A stretch of DNA of 64,000 nucleotides, taken from Pisaster brevispinus. Its lineage: Eukaryota > Echinodermata > Asteroidea > Forcipulatida > Asteriidae. A program made the translations under genes and the position numbers. How positions within the stretch are numbered: the stretch's first letter is position 1; each line of letters starts with the position of its first letter. The stretch lies in contig JAMKCF010000005.1 in the NCBI GenBank assembly GCA_023634235.1, positions 620,001 through 684,000 on the forward strand, read 5' to 3'. Shown here piece by piece: positions 24,180 to 35,300 of this stretch. Under the pieces are notes generated by a model. The model was not told the origin of the DNA. It saw only the letters and a program-made list of their open reading frames with translations, and made no database searches.

Positions 24180-25531
24180 CAGGGTTTGAAATTATTAGAC
24201 GCCTGGTCGCCAAATGCAAGTGAAATCAGCGACAGGCGAGTCAAAAACCTTCCTTTACTAGTCCGCCGGGCGAGTCAAATTTTTTTCTTCTTTTCACAAT
24301 AAATGAGGGGTACGGTGGTAAAATCCCAAAGAGAGATTATTTTTAAGTTTGTAAAATGGTTTGGCAAGTCTTGATATTTGGTAGATTAAATGTGGCCACG
24401 ATCGCAATCGCGATCCCGGTTGTTCATAAAACGATGGTAATGAGTAGTAAGTATCCACCGACCCCACAACGTTTGGTCGCCCGCCACTCATCCACGCACG
24501 TACACACAACACATGGTGTATTGTGCAGTACAACAAAGCAGGTCCAAAGTCCATCCTCACCAACATTTTGCATGCTGTGATTGGCCCGTTGATAATTACC
24601 ATATTCATAAGAAAGCTTGGCTAGACTCCAACTCGGTACACGTTCATGAGCCAGGTAAAGAATTGCTGCACAACGTGGCGCATGCCTGCGGATTCTGAAC
24701 TATACACAGCCTTGGATAAAGGCCATTCTAGACTGGTCCCTTGTCTTTATCCGCGGAGATAAAGACAGGCACTGGTTTTACAGGCCCAATGATTTCATTG
24801 GATGCTATGATTTTATTGGATAAACATTCCGTCTTGTAAGCTTTTCATATCTGTGTTATGATTGGTCTGATCCGAAGTGACATGTTGTCAGCTACACCAC
24901 CAGCAGGAACTTTTCGATCAACTGTTGCTGTGCGCGTGTACATGATGTTGTATGTAATGTCATTTTATTCACGTTGTAATGTGTGTACTGTACACACAAA
25001 GTGTGTAGACTTTGAATCCCCGCTGTGTGAATGGATGCGAGGTCAAAGGTACATCTGGCGGGATTCCGCCAGGTGCTCAAGGCTGGTATCTGGCATTATT
25101 CACGAGCCTCGAAGTTTGGCGTCAGATGTTCACGCTAAGGCTATTCAAGCATCAACAACTTTTTGCCGATAAAGGGCAAGCGGGGCAAAGTTCATCAATT
25201 TTTTTTCTCAATGTGCATCGTCGACCGATCGGTGAACACAAAAATGTCATTGCAAAAGAAGTTCATTAAAACCGATCCTCAAATCACAAATCAATGAAAA
25301 TGGTTGTTGATGAAAAAAGTTTTATTAAGGGCAGAAATTAGAGGATTAAAATTTTCAAAAAATGCAAATTTGCGAACTTCACTTCCTTGGTTTTTTGTTT
25401 GTTTTTGTTTTTTTGATGCTATGAAAATTATTTGCATTAATACATGTGGGCTAGTGAAAACACTTGCGGGCCACCCAAAATTTTGGTTGACTCGTCGGGC
25501 GGGTGAATGAAAAAAAGTGAAGGGAAACCCT
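24180..25531. mobile_element. hAT-like non-autonomous element, about 1.35 kb
   Basis: The left end reads CAGGGTTTGAAATTATTAG. The right end, on the opposite strand, reads AGGGTTTCCCTTCACTT. The left subterminal region has GACAGGCGAGTC and GGGCGAGTC; the right has GACTCGTCGGGCGGG, giving inverted subterminal similarity. Flanks GGCATACA and TGCATGGA agree at 5 of 8 positions, as expected for a decayed 8-bp hAT duplication. There is an internal 10-bp hairpin at 24742-24767. The right third is repeated at 1-326. No transposase ORF: the ORFs at 24294-25269 have no recognisable domain. Confidence 0.6.
24742..24767. repeat. Hairpin, 10-bp perfect stem with 6-nt loop
   Basis: TGTCTTTATC and GATAAAGACA flank CGCGGA inside the hAT-like element. 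Confidence 0.7.
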
Positions 25532-27190
25532 TGCATGGAAGAATTGCAATACCACTTTCTTTCTTAATTTGTTAGGGGTATCTTTGCGAGACCTTCCTCC
25601 ATGCAAAGACTAACAGTCCATTTATTTTATTGGAAACAATGGTACTGCATTTGTTTGTATATGTCGGCGTGGTTGGGTGAGCTGTATTGCATTGTTTTAC
25701 AATAAATGTGACAAGTAATAGAAAGGTACGTACTATAAAAAAATAGAGAATAATTTTCTCGATATCCTACACATTTTTGGTATCATTAATAAGTATTGAA
25801 TTTGTGATATTTCGATATGATCAAAAAAGTGACATCGGTGATATCAATATCAAAAGAGTGTGGAGTATTTGAGTAATATGGATATATCGACAAACCTTAG
25901 TGTATTAGAATAGACAGGTAGGGTTGTGTGCCAGTTGGTTTACCAGTTGGATTGAAGGCTTCATACTTGACTCAGTTGGTCCATGAAAAAAGAGATGATT
26001 ATGAGTTACCTTATTATGATGATCTGGAAATATAAATTTGAAATCATTAAACCTCTGATTTGTATTAAGAGGCATAGTAAACTATACATATCAGAATACA
26101 GAATCTAACAATCACTCACACCATTTGTAACCGGGGAAAAAGCTATCATCAATGAGTGAAATAAAATGCATCCACTAATCAAGTTGTATTTCCCACTGTA
26201 TAGCGTTGTCAAGGACTTGTGCACCTTATTCAATTATTCATACAAAGTATAGTATGCATCTGTACCTCAGTGCAATCAGCACTGTGTATGCCAACAAAAT
26301 GATTTCACTACATGTATGCTCATTGTCCAGTCTTAAATTCGTCTTAAAGATTATATATTTAATATTTTTAGTCAGTATAAAAAAAATCTGACTTGGAAAC
26401 TCACCTTGAGCGAAATGTCACTCAAAACAAATCTTTGCTATTTTCAGGCTTTTTATTGAGACTGAGTTGTCCATTGCATGTAAGAAATGACTTGCATCAT
26501 GTTTACCCCCAATTTTTGTTTTCGTGTCAAATAACTACTTCAATAATTTCTTGAAAAAATTACTTTAAAAGAAAGAACAACAATTGTACATCTGTCAACC
26601 TCAAATTAAACACAAAACCATTGGAAGTTTATGTCATTAAGTTTTTGTCAACGACAATAACATATCAATTTTGTGGATGGTGTTTCATGCTGCCACCATT
26701 TACTGGATACATTAATATATGCCATCAACTCTTCTCTAAAAATAGAACACCTTTCAGCCCCCAAAACCTGTAATCTAGAACAGTTGAGGAGTTGTAAATG
26801 CAATGAAACATGTATGTAATGTAATACTGAAAGACCGAATAAGCGAAAGCCAGTCATCCCTCCCCCTCAAGCCTATGTTACACACAAGGTGACTAATCAG
26901 TCAGCTATAGGGAACCAGTTGAAGACAGGGTACCTGGCTGTTGACGTCTGTATCAGTAGTCCCAGGGATCCTTGATGAGTTATGCGATGATCCAGTGATT
27001 TGTAACCAGCGGCTCATTTGTGATATCGATTAATTACTCATCAGTCTGAGTTTCCTGTGTGCCTTCCTATGTTTTGCCAAGGCATCTTAAGCTTTTCACT
27101 AATTTGCCACACGCCTTAAAGGATGGCTGTGCAATTAGGGGAATCCGTATGCATAATCTAGATGCATAAGGAGGCATTTAATATTGATAT

Positions 27191-27222
27191 ATTGCTGATC
27201 AGTATAAATATTGATCAGCAAT
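27191..27222. repeat. Hairpin, 11-bp perfect stem
   Basis: ATTGCTGATCA (27191-27201) and TGATCAGCAAT (27212-27222) flank a 10-nt AT loop. Directly repeated TATTGATAT lies just outside both arms. Confidence 0.6.
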
Positions 27223-28766
27223 TTATTGATATTGAATTGTCTCAACAATGTTGCTGCATGTTTACGAATTTGAGAGCACATTACGCTTGTCATATAGGGT
27301 TTTTTTTATATGTAGAATGGTATAACATTACAGTATGATCAAAATTTTTTGTCAATTTTTATATTATATATAGCATTTATACACAGTGTAATTTATTGGG
27401 AGATTTTTTGACATGAAATGGTACCTGATTTTGCCTGGCATATTGTGTTGAATAAGTGATGTTTGGTAAATGCAGTTGAAGCCCTTTGGATTGATAGATA
27501 TCTTTGGTCCTTTGATCTATAGTAACTGTATTGTATAGTGTCTGGCTTTTATGTTGAAATTACGCGTAATAATCATCGCCTTCAATGTCCAATCGATACC
27601 AGCTTCCCCTCTTCTCTCTGTCGTTCTATTCCACTCTGATTGCAATTCACTTCTACCCTCGTTTGCCAATTGTAGATCTCTTTTCATGTCACAACTTGCA
27701 TTCAGTTTAAAAAAAAAAGAGAGAGAGAAGAACTGTGGCACCAACATCAAATTAAAGAATGTATTCTCACTGGTTGTGTCTTGTCAGTAACCTGGTGAAG
27801 AGAATGGCCTTTGTTATTTTTTGCATTTTACATGCCAAAATGGATTTGAAGCAAGCATTTCCTGTGCAACATTTCTTTTAGAATGTTGGTTTAGTGAGTA
27901 GCAGTATTCCCTCTGTGTTTCTTTTGTGTGACTTGACTACTTGCTAGGAGATGTTTGTTTTGTGATTTATCCAACCTTTGATACATGTATGTCTATATTT
28001 GGAGTTGTTTATACGGTCATTATTTCCAGAGAATGTTAACCGATGAACTGGAGGCTGATGCTGCTTTAGTATTTTGTGGCTGATATGTATGATCAATTCT
28101 AAATGACCACAACAATTATTAATTAATTTAGTTGTGAAGCTCTGTGGTAATTTATGCATTCGCAGTAAGTTGCAGACACAATTTGTGATAGTTGTTAATT
28201 TGTTGAATAGTGGCTTGTATTCACTTGACTCTTATATTTCTATTAAAAAGATCAAGTCATCTGAATTAAATTTTGGTATGAGCCAAAACATATTCAGCTG
28301 AGAATATGTACTTGTGTAAAATTGCAGAGGAAGTAGATTTGACTAAAGTTCTTGTAGTCTTGTTCATCTTCATCTATGGTGTTCTCCTTGAGTAGTTCAA
28401 TATGTATTGCATCATGTTCTGTAAACTTCACCAGCTGTGTTTTTAGCTGTGTGTTAACAGTTCTTCTGGACAGCACTTACCCATGTTGTTGTCCACTAAC
28501 AGATGAACTAGGTTGTATATTTGGGACTCTTTTGGTTCAGGGCTAAATGGGTCACACCCAATGGGTGTCAACAGCTTCCTGGGATAATAGCCAAATGTTA
28601 TACTTTTAAATGGGTACCTCTCCAGTCAAAAACTAAACTGATATTAAAGCCCAAGTATCACCCAGGGTCAAGGCTAAAGGTGATGAATACTACATAACAC
28701 ACACATGACCTCATGAGGTTAGGACTAATGTGTTTCTACCCCTGTAACTTTCCAAGTTCTGTGTCA

Positions 28767-28782
28767 CCCCCCCCCCCCCCCC
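28767..28782. repeat. Poly-C tract (C16)
   Basis: Uninterrupted C16. Comparable tracts are C14 at 37685-37698, G14 at 38324-38337, G19 at 41029-41047, C10 at 42297-42306 and T8G10 at 44703-44720. Confidence 0.95.
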
Positions 28783-29994
28783 TCCTTCTAGAAATCTAAT
28801 CCCTCAATAGTACAGGGCTACCTTAATTCACATGGCTGGGGCTAAATTGGTTTCCCTCAGGGTTTAGTTGGTAGCTCACTGCTCACTCATATTGAATCTG
28901 ACATGTAATTTCATTGAGGTACCTACTACATGTACTACAGGTGTTGGCCAGTAACACCTAGGGTACATGGTGGCAATAATACCCTTGTATGTGTGTATGT
29001 GGGTGGCCCTGATAGGATGAGTAGTGACCAAAAGGAGGGTTCTTGTAACTCTAAATATTGATGTAACTTGTCCTGCTCAACTTCCTTGATGCAGTGATTA
29101 GGGAATGGTAAAACTTCACCTGTCTAGAAAATCAATCTGCGGCTGAACTAGCTAACCTGCAAAGAATGGATTCCGTCATTGAAACAATTCTATTCACTAG
29201 GAAGTCACTGCTTGTGAAATTGAAGGCATCAATTTGGTAATCACATTAGTGGACAATCATAAAATGTTTAATAAAGACCTTTCATTTTGAAACTATCACC
29301 AATTGTGACCAAGTCTTACAATTACAAATTTATGTCAAGTTTATGTCTTGGAATCAAATTTATGTTAATCTTTTGTGCTAGACAAGAAATGAGCTCAACC
29401 ATTGATCAACTTTTCCTGCTACTGGTTTGTTTTTCCCAATTTGAAATAGAGATGTACTTGAATGTACTTGTTTTTATTGAGTTAATACAACTTGAGTTTC
29501 TTAGACTCTTTCGGCAGGATGGTTTAGAATAAAGTTAAGATGTCCTCCTTTACTTGATTTTGTAATTGGTTTAGCCTATGTAGTTGTGATTGCCTGAGGT
29601 CTTTACCTCCTTCACCCTGGCCTTTTTCATTTGTTGAATCTGCCACTGATTTACATACATGAATTAGATAGAGACGCCACATCAATCAGTGCATCTGCAG
29701 AGCTGGCATTTCTCAGAATCACAGGAAATCCGTTTATGAAATGGATGTTGTTGCTACTGCTTGCTCTCACCTCTCTAAAGGTAGACATACGTCATGATGT
29801 AGAGACATGGCCACACTCTGCACCTGTTTGTAATGATATTACCATAGATGACATGTTGTACTGTTCTGTATCCTACCACGAACCAATCAACACTATCAAC
29901 AACTCAACCATCTTCTCATTTTGCAAATATTTGCCCTGTGTTTTGGATGGTTAGATTAACTTGAAAAGGCCTTAAATTATATTTTAGCTGTATC

Positions 29995-30185
29995 GTATTG
30001 GAAACGTTGAACATTACAGACAATTAACTCGGGTGCTAGTACGCTGAGTCGATTTGTATATTATTTAGTTTTTAGCCCTACACTGATGTGTGACAAGCAC
30101 AATCTGGATGCTGCTTGGGTGGGATTTGAACCCACAATCACTGTCTTTTGTGTGCAGACTAAACCGCTACACCACCCAAGTGTGC
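29995..30185 (-). mobile_element. tRNA-derived SINE, minus strand
   Basis: Read on the minus strand, 30180 down to 30114 begins CTTGGGTGGTGTAGCGG (A-box-like) and contains GTGGGTTCAAATCCCAC, a B box with a perfect 5-bp T-stem. The outer CTTGGGT/ACCCAAG pair is also perfect. The anticodon arm does not form a normal stem, so this is not a functional tRNA. The SINE body extends toward lower coordinates (GCAGCATCCAGATTGTGC onwards); its end near 29995 is a guess. It is a different tRNA family from the elements at 7390 and 57742. Confidence 0.65.
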
Positions 30186-30917
30186 CTGGTGATAAGAGGC
30201 CGGTTCATATTCTGTTTTATAGTGAATGAATGAGTGAATTGGAGTGAAACCTGTCAGTGTAGTTCATTATATAGTGCAATCTTGGGTTAGATATCTGATC
30301 TCAGATTCCTCATCCTAATCACATCATATGATATCAGGTAGAAAAATAGAACTATAGGAACATACATACCAGTGGTTCATATGACTCATTCTGTACGGGT
30401 GAAGGTCACATGCACTTAAAAAAGGTGATGTACTAATGAATAATGTGACAATCCTGAGGTTGAAGAAGGCTAGGATGGAAGGGTAATGAGTGAGGATGGA
30501 AGTGGAACATAGAAGTGGTCTGGACTTGTTTCAATATTCAGTTCTTTTCAGATGAAATAACGTGAATTAATGGGAGATCTTCATACATGTGAGATTGTTA
30601 GCTACAAAATAATATAAATTTAAGCTGGATTGTTCTTTTCCGAAATAGATAATCTTATACTGTGCACACAAAGATCCTTAATATTTGGTTGGTGGAACAT
30701 GCGTCACGTGTCATCCTTTTTTTTGCCATGTATACTGCCGCAGCAGTTCAAAATTTAATGTAGGAGTTCTTTATGGATAATAATAGGATGCTCGCTTCAG
30801 ATGCTTAGCAGCTCTGTTTCCAAATCATTCCCTGCTTGTTTGTCTAAATGAGGCACGAGGTCATGTCACGGTAGACAAGTTTGGTGTCTACACAGAGTCA
30901 TCTTCATTGTTCAGAAG

Positions 30918-31170
30918 GGCAAAAAAAATAAATAAATAAATAAATAAATTTCCGAAGAGGGGGGTAACCCTATTTCAGCCCCAGGAGTAGGTGGCAACAT
31001 GCCTCTGGTGACAGTTAATCTGGGTTGACAGCCCAAATCAGTTAAGTGTAGCCCTCACCTTGGAGTGACCGTCCGGCCTTGTGAGTTGGGCGATATCTCA
31101 TAAAAAAATTAAAATAAATAAATAATAACAAAAGGTGTTCGTACACATATTGCACGAACACCAAAAAAAA
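30918..31170 (+). repeat. Dispersed-repeat candidate flanked by A-rich (AAAT)n runs, with terminal hairpin
   Basis: Starts with A-rich (AAAT)n at 30921-30950 and runs through CCCCAGGAGTAGGTGGCAAC and CAGTTAATCTGGGTTGACAG to GTGAGTTGGGCGATATCTCA, then a second A/T-rich tail. It is followed by a hairpin, GGTGTTCGT (31134-31142) pairing exactly with ACGAACACC (31154-31162). The CCCCAGGAGTAGGTGGC block resembles an echinoderm repeat I recall. No pol III boxes are obvious. Confidence 0.55.
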
Positions 31171-31933
31171 AGCACATCCCACTACATCAGGAATGGATTG
31201 ACCTGTGACCCTAAATGAGGTAGACTAGTTGACTTGTTGAAGATGAATAAAGTGTATACTACTACTAATGGTGGAATTGAAAGCATGACTTGTGATGAAT
31301 TATGACGAAGGTAATTATCTTGAATCTTAACAGCTGAGATGATGAGTGATGCTGTTGCATTGATGTAGAGTCAAGGATATACATTTGCATGAGTTCCTTG
31401 AATCAACATTTGTTATATCCTTTTTTTGTATGATCAGTAAATGTACTGAGACATAGGATACTTTAGCACAGCACGTAGTAAGGACATTATTAGTTAGAAA
31501 TGAAGAAAAGGGGGTCTAGACCCACATCATTGTGAATCACTTTACTCTCCAGCTGCATATTTAGTCATTGCAGTATGATCGCCTGGGGTCTGTAACTCAG
31601 GCATCTATCTCGCCTACATGTCAGACAGAATATGTTACATTCTTCCTGTTAGAGTACAACACTCTAAAGACCCCTTTTCCCCCAGGGTGCAACATCAAAA
31701 AGGTTGACCAACTTTATAGAGCTGGGATGTGATTGTGAATCATAACTGACTTTACATCCACTAGGTCATTCACTCACTCTTCCAATTCTTCTTCTCTGAT
31801 CTCAGGGTGTACTTTATGTTACCTTGAAGTATTTCCAGTTGATAATTTGGAAGTTGATTTTGTTTAAACTTTTCTGTCCTCATCGTCAATGCAAGTATGT
31901 TATGATTATGGAATAAAATGTATGGCTTGTAGG

Positions 31934-32025
31934 TTTAAAACCAGTAGGGTCGTGGCTGTACAATAAAGGACCGTGCCAAAGGCGAGGTCCTTTATCACAC
32001 AGCCAGCACCCTGCAAGGTTTTAAA
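31934..32025. repeat. Long four-segment foldback (92 nt)
   Basis: Nested pairs are TTTAAAACC/GGTTTTAAA, AGGGT/ACCCT, GGCTGT/ACAGCC and ATAAAGGACC/GGTCCTTTAT, closing on a 13-nt loop. About 30 base pairs form in one arm with only small bulges. The right flank (ACGGCCATTTAAGACTGAG) appears to belong to the same dispersed element. There is no ORF. Confidence 0.75.
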
Positions 32026-32269
32026 CGGCCATTTAAGACTGAGTCACCACTCTTCTATTCGTTTTCATAAATACCTTTCCATTAGAAACATCCCAAAACC
32101 TTTACAAATCTGACAGTTGAGCTCAGGTCACCTTGACTCTGCCTTGAATTTCTATCCATATTGAGCACTAAGTAGCTCCACCCAGCAATTTTTGAACTAT
32201 CACATGCAAGTTTCAAATTTGTGTGAGCCAAGTATGCGTCTCACCAACTTAAATTGGGCCATGTAATTT

Positions 32270-32350
32270 GCGCGATCTGCGTGATCTGCGTGATCTGCGC
32301 GATCTGCGCGATCTGCGCGATCTGCGCGATCTGCGCGATCTGCGCAATCA
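32270..32350. repeat. 9-bp minisatellite (GCGATCTGC)n
   Basis: About nine copies of GATCTGCGC or GATCTGCGT at 9-bp period. Because the unit is a multiple of three it translates on the minus strand as an Ala-Asp-Arg repeat inside the short ORF 32200-32406. That is an artefact of the repeat rather than evidence for a gene. Confidence 0.9.
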
Positions 32351-35300
32351 TCTGATAGCGCCCTCTTTTGACTCAATTTCCTCAGGCCATGTGTAAATGT
32401 AGTCACTGTGTTTTATATCCCCATGTAAACATGGCCACACACCTCCTCTTGATCAATCAGAATGGATATACTGTCCCGGGTATTGAATACAAGATACAAC
32501 CCTGGCATGATTGATTTAATCCCACATAGGAGATTAGGAGGAAGGAGTTTGGGAGGGAAAGGAGGATCATCATATGAGATTTGAGATGCACGTAGTGAGG
32601 GCTTGAACCACACTAGGCCTAAAGATAAACACTTTCTCAATAACCCTGTGCTTCTTGTAATAATTTTCTCCCTAGTTTGACATTTTTGTGTAGATCCTGT
32701 GGATTCTGTTCAGGCGTAAGAGGTCATTCTCAACATTGTTTGAGCCATTTTTCAGGGTCAATGTGAAATAACATCATTCTGCAAACATGATATATGGAGA
32801 GGAATGGAATTACAGTGTTGACATGGGACTAACAGTACATGTAGCCAGCTCAATTTTACTTTATTCCAGTTGACATAGTTTTACAACCATTAGTTGTTCT
32901 GACAAACAGTGCTGGCATACTGAAGAAAATAAACAAGTGAGATAGTTGGCATAGCTGAGGGGTATGAGGTAGTGTTAATGTCCTACAATGTCAAACACTC
33001 TTCTTGTCAGTACTTGGCAAAAGGTAACATTCCGCTACATGAATTTGTGAGTCAATGTTTCTTCAGAATGAGGAAGTGCACTCAAGGTGACTAAACTCAG
33101 ACACTCAGTGTTTGTTCTTGCTGAGTGACAACAATCTGGATTTATGTCTAACTTGAAGGATTCTTGACATGTTTAGGCATTTCAGATGAGCGTGGGTGTT
33201 CCTGTAGCTACATGTATACAGTGTTATGGTTCATGCTTCATAGTTTTTTAAAGAAAAGATACAACTTTTAATAACCCAAAGTTTCAACCGTTTAAATCTT
33301 TCAGACACTGAAACAATACATGGATGAATCTTGAAAAACATCCATGCCACAAAATCATGATCTAGTACTGTAGACTAAAGTAATTACAGACCTGTCTTGA
33401 CATTCATTTTGACCAACACTTGAACATATGGTGTTGTGATCGCTGCTCACTTTTCATTGTCTAGGTGTGATAGACATGAGTTAATAAAGTTGTCTGGACT
33501 ATCCCCATCATCCCACCCCTGCAGCCTTCCCTGTACTGAGTAGCCCTTAGTTCCTTTATCTGACCCATAATGAACCCTTGTAAGTTTCAAGGAGCTAGCC
33601 ACTTGTTGTGACTGTTGGTTTTCCTCCATACAATTCATCTCAGAGTCTTGGATTCTTCATGTGTCAGACATTATTACAGATATTGAATGTGATTGACATA
33701 GATGACTGTGTTCAATTCAGTCCTAATGCAAAATAGTTTATGAATGTGTGATGGCCAAACATGTGACTTTAGACTTATAGTTTTGTAGATTGTACAATGT
33801 TAACGTATTTGTAGTATTTCCATAATCTAGCCTCATCTCTTTTAATATACTCCCCCATTGATCCCTTTAACTTTACTTCTGCTTTTTTTGCATCAGTATT
33901 TTTTTTCTCCGCTCGATCAACTTATCTTTTGAAACATAATTGTGCCAAATAAAAAAAGGGAATTTTATTTCTTTTACAAGTATGATACTGATGTCATAGT
34001 TTACCATCTGGAGTAAAGACGATTGTATCCTCCCTTGCACAACACCTCCCCACAACACACCCTTCACCCAGTTAACAATGACTTGCCCCAGATTCTCTGC
34101 CCTAGATCATTCTCCCTGGGGCTGTTTCTAATGTCTCTCAAACCCTGTGCTGCTACTACTGGGTTGTGTGTATGTAGGAAGAAGATACTTGTAGTTGGAC
34201 TGATCAGCTAACAAGAGCGCCTTACCTACTGCAGGAAATGGCTGCTTTCAATCAGGTGTCCAGTATAGCCCCGCTAGGCAGCCAGGCTAGGCAAGCAAGC
34301 AGGCATCAGGCATCTAGGCGCTAGATGGGACTGACTGTGTCATGTATGGCTTTAGCAGGTTAATGAATTGGCCACCTTGACATCTACTGGGATGGTCTTA
34401 TGGAGAAGAGGTGTGGAGGATGAGTGGCAATTGCTACTCCATCAGTGTCGGATAATACACTGGCCTTAATGGCCTTAGAAACGGGGAGAATGAGATGTTA
34501 AATATGTTATGATGATGTAAGGGAGATAAATGGCGATTGCGTTAGTATTCAGAAATGATATCAAGTCTTTATGAGAAGTGACTGGCACATTTATGTATAA
34601 ATGACACCTGCTAAGTAGTAGACCTACTCACAGTTCATTGCAAGGTCAACAGTCAAACGTTATAGACATTTCTGAACCTGTTTTCATGGACCTTCTGTTT
34701 AGTGGGATCAACTTCATGGGGTAGGTATTTAGTAGGTGTTTGGCCCGACATTTTTTACAAATAGTTATTGAGTAAAGTGATTGACCATAACTATCAAACA
34801 AACTGATGCATTTTAAGTTCAACAGTATGCTGTTGAAAAAATGCTGAAGAGAACATCGTTTTCTTGAATGTTGCCTGGCGTGCTATGATGGTGATTTGAC
34901 AGCCCACGTTCTTGTTAACATACAAACTATAGTACTTTCCTCTCCTACACAAAGTGAACAAATGGTGTTTTTGTCCTGCCCCTTTTGTGATCGCACTCTA
35001 AGACTAATCGATAATCTCATAAACATCACCTGCCTTCACTCAACGCACTGCACAACATTAGAAGAATTTATTAGAAAAAATTGATTCTGATGAGTGCACG
35101 TGTCTGAGGGCAGCCACATGTTTGTGCGGTCATTATTGAAGCCATTTGAGTTTGGTTGCCTGAATTCATATTAATAAAAGGGGACAGGATTAGTTCTTTT
35201 ACAGTGTCTGAGCTTGTCAGATGAACCTAGTTATTTTCCAAGTACATACTGCCTGTGGATATCTGAATTGTAAAATTTGTTGTTACTTTAGTAAGTTTTC

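Noticed and set aside
29631..29954. 107-codon ORF with a hydrophobic LLLLALTSLK stretch
   Set aside because: Single short hydrophobic patch without domain, splice context or start context; within chance for a 64-kb AT-rich window.
30114..30180. Functional tRNA gene on the minus strand
   Set aside because: The T-arm and outer stem pair well, but the anticodon arm does not fold and the element continues into a SINE body.
32200..32406. Coding (Ala-Asp-Arg)n protein
   Set aside because: A 9-bp minisatellite necessarily gives a tripeptide repeat in any open frame; no start or splice context supports a gene.
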